From a virus: a DNA stretch of 45,939 bases. Location: positions 1-45,939 of the IMG/VR virus record IMGVR_UViG_3300025666_000631; one strand, given 5' to 3'. The notes beneath the pieces are model-generated. The model worked only from the letters and a program-made list of their open reading frames with translations. It made no database searches and was not told where the DNA came from. Every line of letters begins with the position of its first letter. The first letter of the stretch is position 1. Positions 14,391-22,010 of the stretch are shown here, in pieces. The position numbers and the translations under genes were made by a program.

Positions 14391-14935
14391 AGTATAGATT
14401 TTAGTATTTCATTTACCTCGTTGTTTATCTTGATCATATCTTCTGTATCAAAGTTATTCCATTTTATTCTGAAATTAGATTCTTTTCTTAGGATGGGGTC
14501 GTTCTGTTTTTCATCTTCGTTTGGGGGGACTATGCCGGACCTAGATACATGTATCGAAGACCCCCCTTCTTTGTGTACCCATTCTATTTCGTTCTTGAAT
14601 CTAACGTCCGTTATGAAGACAATTTCTTCGCTTTTTTCAAGGCGTCTCATTTTGCCTCTCACTTTCTCTATCCAGCAATCTGGGTTCATCTTTCTTCTTA
14701 TGTGTGTGCCGTAGGTAACTAGAAGCGGGCGTATAATCTTCTTTTCTTCGGTATCTTCAGTAAATGCTGATATGCCTACGTATTTGCTCAAGATAGTGTC
14801 TGCCTCTTCTTTCAGTTCGTCCGCGAATGCCATTCTCCTGTGCCCTATTCCTTCCTGATCCAGTAATGGTTTACAAAATTCATAAAATGAATCTTTCCCC
14901 GACCTCGCCAGCCCCGATATTCCTATTATCTTCAT
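14387..14935 (-). CDS. Deoxynucleoside monophosphate kinase (T4 gp1-like)
   Basis: 182 residues. The P-loop is at the N-terminus ('GLARSGKDSF', residues 8-17, with GxxxxGK and Asp in place of Ser/Thr). It is followed by 'ADELKEEA', 'YGTHIRRKMNPDCWIEKV' and 'IVFITDVRFKNEIEWV', all typical of phage dNMP kinases that phosphorylate dTMP, dGMP and modified dCMP to diphosphates for phage DNA synthesis. The length is slightly below T4 gp1. It follows the small unknown gene at 14941-15237 by 5 bases, so it is transcribed from the minus-strand promoters in 15238-15345. Confidence 0.9.
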   Translation of the reverse strand: MKIIGISGLARSGKDSFYEFCKPLLDQEGIGHRRMAFADELKEEADTILSKYVGISAFTEDTEEKKIIRPLLVTYGTHIRRKMNPDCWIEKVRGKMRRLEKSEEIVFITDVRFKNEIEWVHKEGGSSIHVSRSGIVPPNEDEKQNDPILRKESNFRIKWNNFDTEDMIKINNEVNEILKSIL

Positions 14936-14940
14936 ATTTT

Positions 14941-15237
14941 TTATGCTCCAAATATACTTTTCATATTAGATGAAAGCTCGTGCATTCCTGCATTGGCGAG
15001 CATTCTTGATACAGAGTGGTAAGCTACCAGCTCATCATAGTCTTCATCCATGACATCATGCTTTAGTTCGTTGGATATCATTACTGATGAGAGTTTTAAC
15101 TGCTTACCTCTTTTTTTCAGCATTCCCGTTAAGGCTACGGTGCATGCTTCGACCTCATCTTCGGCGGATAGAATCACCGACCAGTCAGAACACTTTATTA
15201 AAAAGTATCTATCATCACTTAAATCTATAAATTTCAT
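14941..15237 (-). CDS. Small protein of unknown function, first gene of the leftward unit
   Basis: 98 residues; not recognised. It starts 'MKFIDLSDDRYFLIKCSDWS' and has a predicted beta-rich first half and a helical second half ('DEDYDELVAYHSVSRMLANA'). No Cys pairs, signal peptide or membrane segment. It is the first gene after the strong minus promoter at 15244-15272, whose expected transcription start falls on the A of this ATG, so the mRNA would be leaderless. First-gene position suggests an early function, perhaps regulatory or host-directed (inference). Confidence 0.7.
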   Translation of the reverse strand: MKFIDLSDDRYFLIKCSDWSVILSAEDEVEACTVALTGMLKKRGKQLKLSSVMISNELKHDVMDEDYDELVAYHSVSRMLANAGMHELSSNMKSIFGA

Positions 15238-15243
15238 GAGAAC

Positions 15244-15272
15244 AGTATATCATCAAAACCCAATAATGTCAA
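15244..15272 (-). promoter_or_regulatory. Strong sigma-70-type promoter for the leftward unit (P1)
   Basis: On the minus strand: TTGACA (15272-15267), 17-bp spacer, TATACT (15249-15244). The -35 is consensus and the -10 differs from TATAAT at one base. The seventh base after the -10 is the A of the ATG at 15237, so a leaderless transcript is expected. This should be read by host RNA polymerase early in infection. Confidence 0.85.
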
Positions 15273-15316
15273 TATCTTATATTTATATATTAATAAAAAA
15301 TATAGTAAGGAACTCT

Positions 15317-15345
15317 ATACTATTAACATCGTACAATTTTTTCAA
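15317..15345 (-). promoter_or_regulatory. Second sigma-70-type leftward promoter (P2)
   Basis: On the minus strand: TTGAAA (15345-15340), 17-bp spacer, TAGTAT (15322-15317). It is weaker than P1 and would give a leader of about 70 bases. It overlaps one arm of the inverted repeat at 15342-15358, so a protein bound there could block it. Confidence 0.5.
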
Positions 15346-15358
15346 CTACTAAAGTTGA
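15342..15358. promoter_or_regulatory. Inverted repeat, candidate operator in the divergent region
   Basis: TCAACT (15342-15347) and AGTTGA (15353-15358) are perfect inverted 6-bp half-sites separated by 5 bases, a spacing usual for dimeric helix-turn-helix regulators. It overlaps the -35 of leftward P2 and lies 17 bases upstream of the rightward -35. The neighbouring winged-helix protein (15411) is the obvious candidate binder, but this is inference. Confidence 0.45.
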
Positions 15359-15374
15359 TTTTTATGAATTCTAC

Positions 15375-15403
15375 TTGACGAAAAACGAATCGTATGTTAC
15401 TAT
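15375..15403 (+). promoter_or_regulatory. Sigma-70-type promoter for the rightward unit
   Basis: TTGACG (15375-15380), 17-bp spacer, TACTAT (15398-15403). The A of the ATG at 15411 is 8 bases after the -10, so the transcript should begin within three bases of the start codon (G at 15408 or 15409, or A at 15411). It mirrors the leaderless arrangement of leftward P1. Confidence 0.82.
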
Positions 15404-15410
15404 TGTCGGC

Positions 15411-15719
15411 ATGAGGAAATTTATACAGATACCAATGGTAATACAAGAAGATGTGATTAGTGGAAGATTAATAGGAAACGATTTAGTAGTATATAGTTAT
15501 TTATTGATGAAAGGGGGGCACGGCAAACCTATATTCTTTTCCAATAACAAAATAGCAGAAGACCTAGGGGGGATGTCCTACGGCAAGATATCGGCAAGCA
15601 TGAAGAGGCTTTCCAAAAACAACCACATAAAAAGAAGAAAGACTGCAAACAAGATGTTAACCCAGCTAAAAACATTTGTGATAGAGGGCAAGGTTCTAGT
15701 AAACGGGAGGGTGTCGTGA
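15411..15719 (+). CDS. Winged-helix DNA-binding protein, candidate switch regulator
   Basis: 103 residues from the ATG at 15411. A longer reading from TTG at 15375 would place the start inside the promoter -35 and is rejected. The sequence fits a helix_turn_helix_36/MarR-like winged helix: 'IPMVIQEDVISGRLIGNDLV', 'SNNKIAEDLGGMSYGKISAS' (recognition region) and 'KRLSKNNHIKRRKTANK' (basic wing). It lies alone at the head of the rightward unit, next to divergent promoters and a 6-5-6 inverted repeat, and is expected to have a leaderless mRNA, a layout like phage repressors such as lambda CI from PRM. Its stop overlaps the next start in GTGA (15716-15719). A replication-initiator wing is an alternative. 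Confidence 0.72.
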   Translation: MRKFIQIPMVIQEDVISGRLIGNDLVVYSYLLMKGGHGKPIFFSNNKIAEDLGGMSYGKISASMKRLSKNNHIKRRKTANKMLTQLKTFVIEGKVLVNGRVS

Positions 15720-16666
15720 GAGTTTCCGTAAGGATGGAAGGGGGTTTGGGCGACCATTTTGCAGCAAACAGGTTTATACCTGCAATAAAACAGCTTCACC
15801 CAGATTGTACTATAGATCTTTTTTCAGATACAGAAGGAAACAGAGCCCAATCAAACATACTAAACGCCATGTGGCCGTCTCATTTTGAAAACATATTTAT
15901 TATTAAGGACAAAAAATACAATAAATTCAAAATCAAATGTTCTAATTTCCCCGAAGAACTTCATCCCGGAAATATAAATAATGTCCCAGATGAGATTAGA
16001 GCAAGAATGGAATCCTCTTATGACAAGTTTTACGATCTTCATATAGACTCACTAGAATGGCTAAATCATGAGTATGACTGGTTCAAGAGTTTTAATTTTT
16101 TTCCCGCGCCAGAGGTTCAACCAAAAACCGGAGTAGAGCTCCCTGACAAATTTGTACTCGCACATCTATATGCTAGGGACGGTGCTGACTCTAACATGGA
16201 AGATTGGTATATAAATAAATTAATAAAAAACATAATACAAGACTTTCACCTAGTAATACTTTACGACGAAAAGTCGGAGCACAAATACTCAAAACTGATG
16301 AACGAAAACTTAGAAAACATATCTTTTCTCCCTCTATCTCTTGAGGAAATATTTTACGCATCAAGTAAATGTATAGCTTTCTTTGGTGTTGATTCTGGGG
16401 TTAGATATATACCCTACCACCTAGGAAAGCCCACGTTCACCTTTTCAAAATATTGCGAGCAATACGGAACCGTACAATATTCTTATCTTATACGTTGGTT
16501 ATTTAACGAAAAGTTTGTGTTCCCATTGCATTATGATATAAAAAGCGCGTCTAGAATAATAAAAAACACATTAAGGAATCCGGCGTACAAGCTCTACCCC
16601 TTCCTGTTGGATAATATAGAGCAGCTTGTAGCGCAGAGAGACATAACAGGGTATATCACAGAATGA
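15716..16666 (+). CDS. GT9-like (heptosyltransferase-type) glycosyltransferase
   Basis: 316 residues, GTG start overlapping the regulator stop (GTGA). The N-terminus 'MEGGLGDHFAANRFIPAIKQ' matches the GT9 start (GxGDxxxxxPxxxxLk), and 'CIAFFGVDSGVRYIPYHLGK' (219-238) matches the donor-site loop 'D-S-G-x-x-H-x-A..LG', here with Tyr-Ile-Pro-Tyr after the DSG. GT9 enzymes transfer heptose or related sugars from ADP- or other nucleotide sugars; the exact sugar cannot be read. No membrane segments are seen. It opens a run of mostly overlapping or abutting glycan genes reaching 25063 and is followed by a 4-base ATGA overlap. Confidence 0.75.
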   Translation: MRVSVRMEGGLGDHFAANRFIPAIKQLHPDCTIDLFSDTEGNRAQSNILNAMWPSHFENIFIIKDKKYNKFKIKCSNFPEELHPGNINNVPDEIRARMESSYDKFYDLHIDSLEWLNHEYDWFKSFNFFPAPEVQPKTGVELPDKFVLAHLYARDGADSNMEDWYINKLIKNIIQDFHLVILYDEKSEHKYSKLMNENLENISFLPLSLEEIFYASSKCIAFFGVDSGVRYIPYHLGKPTFTFSKYCEQYGTVQYSYLIRWLFNEKFVFPLHYDIKSASRIIKNTLRNPAYKLYPFLLDNIEQLVAQRDITGYITE

Positions 16667-17454
16667 GAACAGCATTATTATTTAGCGGCAAACTCGGAGA
16701 CTGGAAGCATTGCGTGGAGTCAATTACAAAAAACATAATCTGGCCATTAAGGCCAGATATCTTCCTTACAACCTGGGAAGACCAACCGTCTTACGACTTT
16801 GCTAATTATTACAACCCTGTAAAACGGGAAATACTTAATTTTGAGAAAACAATGAAGCTATTGGATCCAACAAAGAACTTGCCCTGCGAGCCAGGCCCCG
16901 GACTAATTCCGATGCTGGTAGGGGTAAAGGCCTCAAACACGATGTTTCATAATTATGCTTCGTTGAAAAAAATTAATTATGACTTAGTCATAAGGCTAAG
17001 GCCGGACATACAAGTACTAGAGCAAATAAAAACTCACGAAATAAAAGATTGCTTAAAAAACAAACACATTAGATTGCCGTTATTCGAAAGTGACAATATT
17101 TATGATCATGAAAAAGAAATGAAAAATGAATTTAGTTTTAGTTTTGTGCATGAAAAAGCTTCACTGCCAAATCAAGTTAACGACCAACTAGCGATAGGAA
17201 GCCCAGACCAAATGAATAAATATGCCAACTGCCTGTCCAGAGTGACGACATCTATACAAACTATGTGGGATAGTGGGTACCCAGAATACATGATTAAAGT
17301 CCCCGAGTCCGTAATAACAACATGCCTGAACATACAACAATGTAAATACAAACAATTGACAGGTACAAATTCCTTTGGTAATATAAAAACGATCCTATGC
17401 AAAGATGGTAAAAAATGGAGAAACAGGGGACATACATCTACAATAGCTGAATGA
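16663..17454 (+). CDS. Putative glycosyltransferase-like protein with RLRPD motif
   Basis: 263 residues. It begins 'MRTALLFSGKLGDWKHCVES', continues 'LRPDIFLTTWED' (29-40) and carries 'YDLVIRLRPDIQV' (106-118), a pattern found in a poorly characterised group of capsule and LPS-locus proteins thought to be glycosyltransferases (recalled as '(V)I+xRxD'). 'VNDQLAIGSPDQMNKYANCL' fits the later part of such proteins. No classic DXD is seen except possibly the RPD. It is coupled to both neighbours (4-base overlaps) within the glycan cassette. The functional call rests mainly on motif and context. Confidence 0.55.
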   Translation: MRTALLFSGKLGDWKHCVESITKNIIWPLRPDIFLTTWEDQPSYDFANYYNPVKREILNFEKTMKLLDPTKNLPCEPGPGLIPMLVGVKASNTMFHNYASLKKINYDLVIRLRPDIQVLEQIKTHEIKDCLKNKHIRLPLFESDNIYDHEKEMKNEFSFSFVHEKASLPNQVNDQLAIGSPDQMNKYANCLSRVTTSIQTMWDSGYPEYMIKVPESVITTCLNIQQCKYKQLTGTNSFGNIKTILCKDGKKWRNRGHTSTIAE

Positions 17455-18407
17455 AAATATTCTTTCCAGATATACATATAACCCTAACTAAAAACTTAAG
17501 CTTAAGCCTGGAGAAGCTTGGGCACCAATTAATAATTCCCTCTGAAGAATACGAAATATCAGAACTACCTCCCCAAGGGTGGGCGTGGAACAAGTCTCAC
17601 TCAAGGAAATCTACTGAAAAGTATGGATTTGCAAAAAACACTATCTATGCCAGCAAAGAAGAAATTCTCGACATAAAACCAGAGGTTATATTTGTAAGCG
17701 CGTTTGAGAATCAATTCGAAGTTATAAACGTATTGTGGCAAGAGGCTAAAAAATGGGGAGCTAAATTAGCGTTTTATAGCGGAAATGATTATTGGGATAC
17801 AGCTTACCCATGGGACATAATACAGAACTATATGCCCGCAGATCAGCTGGCAGCAAGGCTTTGCGAAAAAAACAAAAAACACTACTTCCACTACAGGCCA
17901 TGGATTGATTACGAAATGTTTTCCTACGAAGGCGTGAGCGATTCAGATATAATAGGAACTTATATATGCAATTATAAAGACAATTTCCCCGAAGACTTCG
18001 AATGCTACAACAAAATAAAAAAAGCAACCTCAGCGGATTATTTATTATGCGAAGATAAGACTAAAAAAGAGACGTCCGAAGTGATGAATAAAAGCTGTGC
18101 AACACTGCACATTAAGAGACTAGAAGGCTATGGCTTCGCAGTTATAGAAAGCATGGCAAAAGGTAGGCCCGTATTCTTCTGGGAACCTTTAACGGAAGGA
18201 AAGAGCTATCTTCAATGGTTAAAGTTGGGCGTAACAGCCTTTACATTCAGAGATCTAGGGGACTACACATCTCAGTTAAATTTCTTTCTCTCCAATAAAG
18301 AATTTAGGAATGAGGTTCAATTTAATTGCTCTAAAAAAATAAGAGAGATAATAAACAACGAAGAACAAAATCTTAAATTAAATAATTTCTTAAACAACTT
18401 ATTATAA
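17451..18407 (+). CDS. GT-B glycosyltransferase (GT4-like)
   Basis: 318 residues. The C-terminal part has the EX7E signature of retaining GT-B enzymes: Glu225 and Glu233 in 'LEGYGFAVIESMAKGRPVFF' (224-243). The N-terminal half has Rossmann-type beta strands ('KIFFPDIHITLTKNLSLSLE', 'PEVIFVSAF', 'AKLAFYSGNDYWD'). No signal peptide or membrane segment. The start overlaps the previous gene by 4 bases and the stop shares one base with the next start. Donor and acceptor unknown. Confidence 0.78.
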   Translation: MKIFFPDIHITLTKNLSLSLEKLGHQLIIPSEEYEISELPPQGWAWNKSHSRKSTEKYGFAKNTIYASKEEILDIKPEVIFVSAFENQFEVINVLWQEAKKWGAKLAFYSGNDYWDTAYPWDIIQNYMPADQLAARLCEKNKKHYFHYRPWIDYEMFSYEGVSDSDIIGTYICNYKDNFPEDFECYNKIKKATSADYLLCEDKTKKETSEVMNKSCATLHIKRLEGYGFAVIESMAKGRPVFFWEPLTEGKSYLQWLKLGVTAFTFRDLGDYTSQLNFFLSNKEFRNEVQFNCSKKIREIINNEEQNLKLNNFLNNLL

Positions 18408-19102
18408 TGAAATTACTAATAGTATTACCCACTAGAAATAGATTAAATAAATGCATAGAAGTATTAAAGTCATATATAAACCTATCGACACATAAAGAAA
18501 CTAGATTCGTGATCAGCTGTGACAAGGACGATAGATCAATGAATCAAAAAACAACTATCGACTTAATTCGCTCCTTCCCAAATGTAAGTATTATATTTAA
18601 TGAGAATAGGATAGTAAAAAATAACCTAATTAGCAATTTCACAACAAAAATATGTGCAATAAACTCAGGAGTCAAAGATCAAGATTTCGACGTATGCCTA
18701 CTCGCGAGCGACGACATGCATCCAGAGCTCATTGGTTATGATTCTACAATAGTTGATGATATGAAAAAATTCTTTCCAAATACAGATGGAGTTCTTTGGT
18801 ATAATGATGGCTACCAAGGGCAAAACCTAAACACACTCTGTATCTTAGGAAAGAAATATTATGACAGATTCGGATATATATATCACCCTTCCTATATAAC
18901 CCTTTATTGCGACAATGAATTTACCAAAGTCTCACAAAAACTAAATAAATGTCAATACATAGACAAGATAATAATAAGACACAAACACTGGTCTCACAAG
19001 GACAATAATAACTCAAGAGATTCTCTTGACGAAAAAAACGACACATTCGCCGCAAGTGATGAAGCCAATTTTAGGATGAGACTTAAAAATGATTTTAAGT
19101 GA
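18407..19102 (+). CDS. GT2-like glycosyltransferase
   Basis: 231 residues. The N-terminus 'LLIVLPTRNRLNKCIEVLKS' is a standard GT2/GT-A opening, followed by 'TRFVISCDKDD', 'NFTTKICAINSGVKDQDFD' and an acidic metal site 'LLASDDMHPEL' (99-109). Near the end 'IIIRHKHWSHKD' places His and Lys where GT2 enzymes bind metal and phosphate. It is a compact single domain without membrane helices, unlike polymer synthases. It overlaps the sulfotransferase start by 14 bases. Confidence 0.8.
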   Translation: MKLLIVLPTRNRLNKCIEVLKSYINLSTHKETRFVISCDKDDRSMNQKTTIDLIRSFPNVSIIFNENRIVKNNLISNFTTKICAINSGVKDQDFDVCLLASDDMHPELIGYDSTIVDDMKKFFPNTDGVLWYNDGYQGQNLNTLCILGKKYYDRFGYIYHPSYITLYCDNEFTKVSQKLNKCQYIDKIIIRHKHWSHKDNNNSRDSLDEKNDTFAASDEANFRMRLKNDFK

Positions 19103-19631
19103 ACAAAAAATAATATTCATTCATGCCCCCAGAACTAGCGGGACATCGATCGAGAATGAAATACTAAAAGACCAATTAGTGCCAGATCATCAAAAACACC
19201 TAAGGGCAAGCCAAATAAAGCAGCACCTAAATAAAGAATGGGATGATTATTTTAAGTTTACAATAGTCAGGAACCCCTGGGATAGAGTTATATCTTTTTA
19301 TCACCAAGTTTTCCACGAAGCTTACGGAATAAGAACTGGAAAAAGTTTGTTATTTTTCTTGAAACATTATAGACCCGCCCCCTGGGAGCACGGGTTTCAG
19401 TGCTCTGATTATGCCGATGAAGAAATGGACTTAATTATCAAATTCGAAAATAGAGAAAAAGGGTTAAATTCCCTTCGAGATATTTGCGGCATCAAGGTTG
19501 ACCCCAATAAAAAATCAAGATCAAGAGATAGGGATAAAAAAAATTATAGAGATTATTACGACAATGAGACTAGAGACATAGTCAGGGAATCTTTCGCAAG
19601 AGATATAGAGCTATATGGATATGAATTCTAG
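19089..19631 (+). CDS. Sulfotransferase (Sulfotransfer_2 type, PAPS-dependent)
   Basis: 180 residues. The 5'-phosphosulfate loop is at 11-22 ('IHAPRTSGTSIE', compare HxPKTGGTS), with Arg in place of the usual Lys. The 3'-phosphate site is at 58-71 ('TIVRNPWDRVISFY', Arg61 and Ser69). 'IKFENREKGLNSLRDICGI' fits the C-terminal part of carbohydrate sulfotransferases. The enzyme should move sulfate from PAPS to a sugar hydroxyl; no PAPS-synthesis gene is present, so the donor must come from the host. It sits between a GT2 and an exostosin-like gene and overlaps both, which strongly suggests its acceptor is the glycan made by the cassette (inference). Confidence 0.87.
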   Translation: MILSEQKIIFIHAPRTSGTSIENEILKDQLVPDHQKHLRASQIKQHLNKEWDDYFKFTIVRNPWDRVISFYHQVFHEAYGIRTGKSLLFFLKHYRPAPWEHGFQCSDYADEEMDLIIKFENREKGLNSLRDICGIKVDPNKKSRSRDRDKKNYRDYYDNETRDIVRESFARDIELYGYEF

Positions 19632-20505
19632 AATAAAAGTATCGGTAATCAATGGAAGCGAAGATACCTTACACGACCCAATACTAGGAAGACCATTTTC
19701 CCATAATCTAGACCGCATAGATTATACAGAAAAACATAACGAAGCAGATGCGATATTATTACATCTAGATTATCTAGAATGCAATAGAGACTTTGACAGA
19801 CTATCAAACACAGATTTATATAAAAAATACGGAGATAAATGTTTTTGTTTAGCGATGCACGACAACCCAAGCTTCGCCTACAAAGATAGCGTTTGCACTA
19901 AATTCATATGCCAACCATTGATGGGGTCTATAGAGAATTCCCACAGAAAAATAATACCAATACCTCTAACTATGAGGCATTTTGAATACGAAATGATTAA
20001 AGATGCTTTTTTCATAAAAGAATGTAGAGCCTCAAACAAAATAAATAACTTTTGCTTCACAGGTCAAACAGGTTACGCCAATAGAGATAAAATATTCAAC
20101 TACAACCTACCAAAGTTCGACAAAGAGAAAACAAAACCTATCTGGCATATAAAAGATAAAGAAGAAAGAATAAAATTAAATAAAAATTTCTGCAAAAGAT
20201 TATCTGCTTCTAAGTTTTCATTTGCTCCTAGAGGGGCGGGAAGTAGTTCATTTAGGCTCTATCAATCAATGATGTCGGGAACAGTTCCTATAGTTTCAGG
20301 CATGAATGATTACCCATTTCAGGACGAGGTCAGCTGGGACTCTATGTGTGTTAGAAGAACTATAGACCCAATAGAACTTCTCTCTATTGAAGATGACAGC
20401 TACAAGAAAATAAGGAACAGCGCAATAAACTTCTGGGACCAATATGTAAATATAGAAAAATGTGACAAAATACTATTTGAAAAATTCATATTAAATAGAA
20501 AATAA
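19615..20505 (+). CDS. Exostosin-family (GT47-like) glycosyltransferase
   Basis: 296 residues; a second possible start at 19621. The C-terminal donor domain at ~193-245 carries exostosin hallmarks: 'SKFSFAPRGAGSSSFRLYQS', 'SGTVPIVSG', 'YPFQDEVSW'. Exostosins are GT-B inverting enzymes known from heparan sulfate and plant wall synthesis, with relatives in bacterial capsule loci and large viruses. The N-terminal part ('SHNLDRIDYTEKHNEADAIL') is less conserved. Its place next to a sulfotransferase recalls sulfated glycan pathways, but no uronic-acid enzyme is visible. It overlaps the sulfotransferase by up to 17 bases. Confidence 0.78.
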   Translation: MDMNSRIKVSVINGSEDTLHDPILGRPFSHNLDRIDYTEKHNEADAILLHLDYLECNRDFDRLSNTDLYKKYGDKCFCLAMHDNPSFAYKDSVCTKFICQPLMGSIENSHRKIIPIPLTMRHFEYEMIKDAFFIKECRASNKINNFCFTGQTGYANRDKIFNYNLPKFDKEKTKPIWHIKDKEERIKLNKNFCKRLSASKFSFAPRGAGSSSFRLYQSMMSGTVPIVSGMNDYPFQDEVSWDSMCVRRTIDPIELLSIEDDSYKKIRNSAINFWDQYVNIEKCDKILFEKFILNRK

Positions 20506-20528
20506 TAAATTAAAAAATACTATCCAGT

Positions 20529-21194
20529 ATGAACAAATCATACGGAAGCGAAGACCTGCAAAGAAACTGGTACGATGTAAATAAATATCTAGCAAGCAAA
20601 AAATGGGAAGAAAATAAAATCCTAACCAAATTACGACCCTCAATGGAGACGTTAAAAGGAAAAAAAGATTTGGTTGGAGTTGAGTCAGGAATTGGGAGTT
20701 GCCTGAACTCTCAAAATATATATACAAATCTAGATATAAGGAAGCTTTACCTGATTGACGTAAACGATCCCCCCAGAGAGCCTGGAACCTCACTAATAAA
20801 CAGAGACAATGTTGAGTTCATGAAAGGAAATTCCATCGACAAGCTTAAGGAGATAGACGAGCCGCTAGACTTTGTTTACCTAGACTCAAGCCACGAATTT
20901 AATCATTTACTAAAAGAAATTAAAGCTATTTATCCAAAAATCAAAAAAGGAGGAATTATAGGAGGGCATGACTACGAACATATCGGAGTAGTTTCTGCAG
21001 TAAACACGTTCATGTTTAATATATGGAGACATATAGGAAAGAAGCCCGACTCATTCTTCTTTGAATCATGCCTAGATGAACATCCAGGCATTCCAGAGGA
21101 ATACTCCGACTTTGGATTTCCTGTTGACTGGTGGCACATAAAGGAGCATGAACTTCCAGAAGATTTCGAGATACATGAACTGAGAAACGGCTAA
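20529..21194 (+). CDS. Class I SAM-dependent methyltransferase (Methyltransf_24-like)
   Basis: 221 residues. The Rossmann core is recognisable from 'DFVYLDSSHEFNHLLKEIKA' (114-133) and 'IKKGGIIGGHDYEHIGVVSA' (138-157), typical of the Methyltransf_24 family (YIDGxHxYxxxxxDxxxxxxxLxxGGxxxxHD). Motif I is atypical ('VESGIGSCLN', 51-60), with Glu and Ser replacing the usual E-x-G-x-x-x-G. In polysaccharide loci this family O-methylates sugars; the position between two GT genes supports that here. A 23-base gap precedes it, with a weak -10-like TACTAT close to the ATG. Confidence 0.78.
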   Translation: MNKSYGSEDLQRNWYDVNKYLASKKWEENKILTKLRPSMETLKGKKDLVGVESGIGSCLNSQNIYTNLDIRKLYLIDVNDPPREPGTSLINRDNVEFMKGNSIDKLKEIDEPLDFVYLDSSHEFNHLLKEIKAIYPKIKKGGIIGGHDYEHIGVVSAVNTFMFNIWRHIGKKPDSFFFESCLDEHPGIPEEYSDFGFPVDWWHIKEHELPEDFEIHELRNG

Positions 21195-21197
21195 CCT

Positions 21198-22010
21198 GTG
21201 AAGATCAAGATATTTATAGTTACCTACCTAGGGGATAAGAGGTTACGGGTCACCCTTCCATCTTTATTTAATAGTGATATAAATAACTTTGACTTCGAAG
21301 TTTTTTTGATAAACAATCACACGACTTTAAAAATACCAGAAGAATTTAAAGATAAAATCTCAGTAATGAACAATGACCTGAGACCCAATTGGTCTACTGG
21401 GCACCTTTCGAGAAATTGGAACCAGGCCATCATTAATGGATTTAAGTCTTTAAAAAATCCTGATTGTGATATAGTAGTTTGCAGTCAAGACGATTCTGTA
21501 TTCAAAAAAGACTGGGCATCAAAATGCGTAAATTTGCATAAAAAATATTCATTCATACAAAACGGACATGGGGACCAATTCCACTCTTACCTACCGGAAT
21601 CTATAATTAAAACCGGACTATGGGACGAGAGGTTTTGCGGGCTATTCAGGCAGGCTGCGGATTTCTTCTGGAGATGTGTTATGTACAACAAGGATGGGTC
21701 ATCGATACAGGACATCGGACACAATAGGGTATTAAACCCAATATTAAAAAACGACGAAACAGGTTCTAGAAAGTACCTTGTAGACCCAGATGTCAGAAAA
21801 ATAGACGAAAAACAATGGAGCGATTCGGACACTATAAATAACTCCATATCGCTAAAACTGATACTTGATAAATACGGGTTTGATCCGTACCCCTGGACAG
21901 CAGAGACTATAAGCAGGGCTGGAAACAAAACATTATCTAAAAACTATATAACATATCCCTACTTCGAGAAAGACATAGAAGAGCTCTCGGAAAAGAACTA
22001 TCTTGTTTAA
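21198..22010 (+). CDS. GT2-like glycosyltransferase
   Basis: 270 residues, GTG start three bases after the methyltransferase stop. It opens 'KIFIVTYLGDKRLRVTLPSL' as GT-A enzymes do, then 'FEVFLINNHT', 'LSRNWNQAIINGF' and the acidic metal site 'VVCSQDDSVF' (93-102). The C-terminal region is unusual, with 'GHNRVLNPILKNDETGSRKY' and a Trp/Tyr-rich end, and may shape acceptor specificity. No membrane segments. It directly abuts the HAD-nucleotidyltransferase gene. Confidence 0.78.
   Translation: MKIKIFIVTYLGDKRLRVTLPSLFNSDINNFDFEVFLINNHTTLKIPEEFKDKISVMNNDLRPNWSTGHLSRNWNQAIINGFKSLKNPDCDIVVCSQDDSVFKKDWASKCVNLHKKYSFIQNGHGDQFHSYLPESIIKTGLWDERFCGLFRQAADFFWRCVMYNKDGSSIQDIGHNRVLNPILKNDETGSRKYLVDPDVRKIDEKQWSDSDTINNSISLKLILDKYGFDPYPWTAETISRAGNKTLSKNYITYPYFEKDIEELSEKNYLV

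Noticed and set aside
15375-15410. TTG start extending the winged-helix protein by 12 residues
   Set aside because: The TTG is the first base triplet of the promoter -35 hexamer; transcription should begin at about 15408-15411, so the extension would not be on the mRNA.
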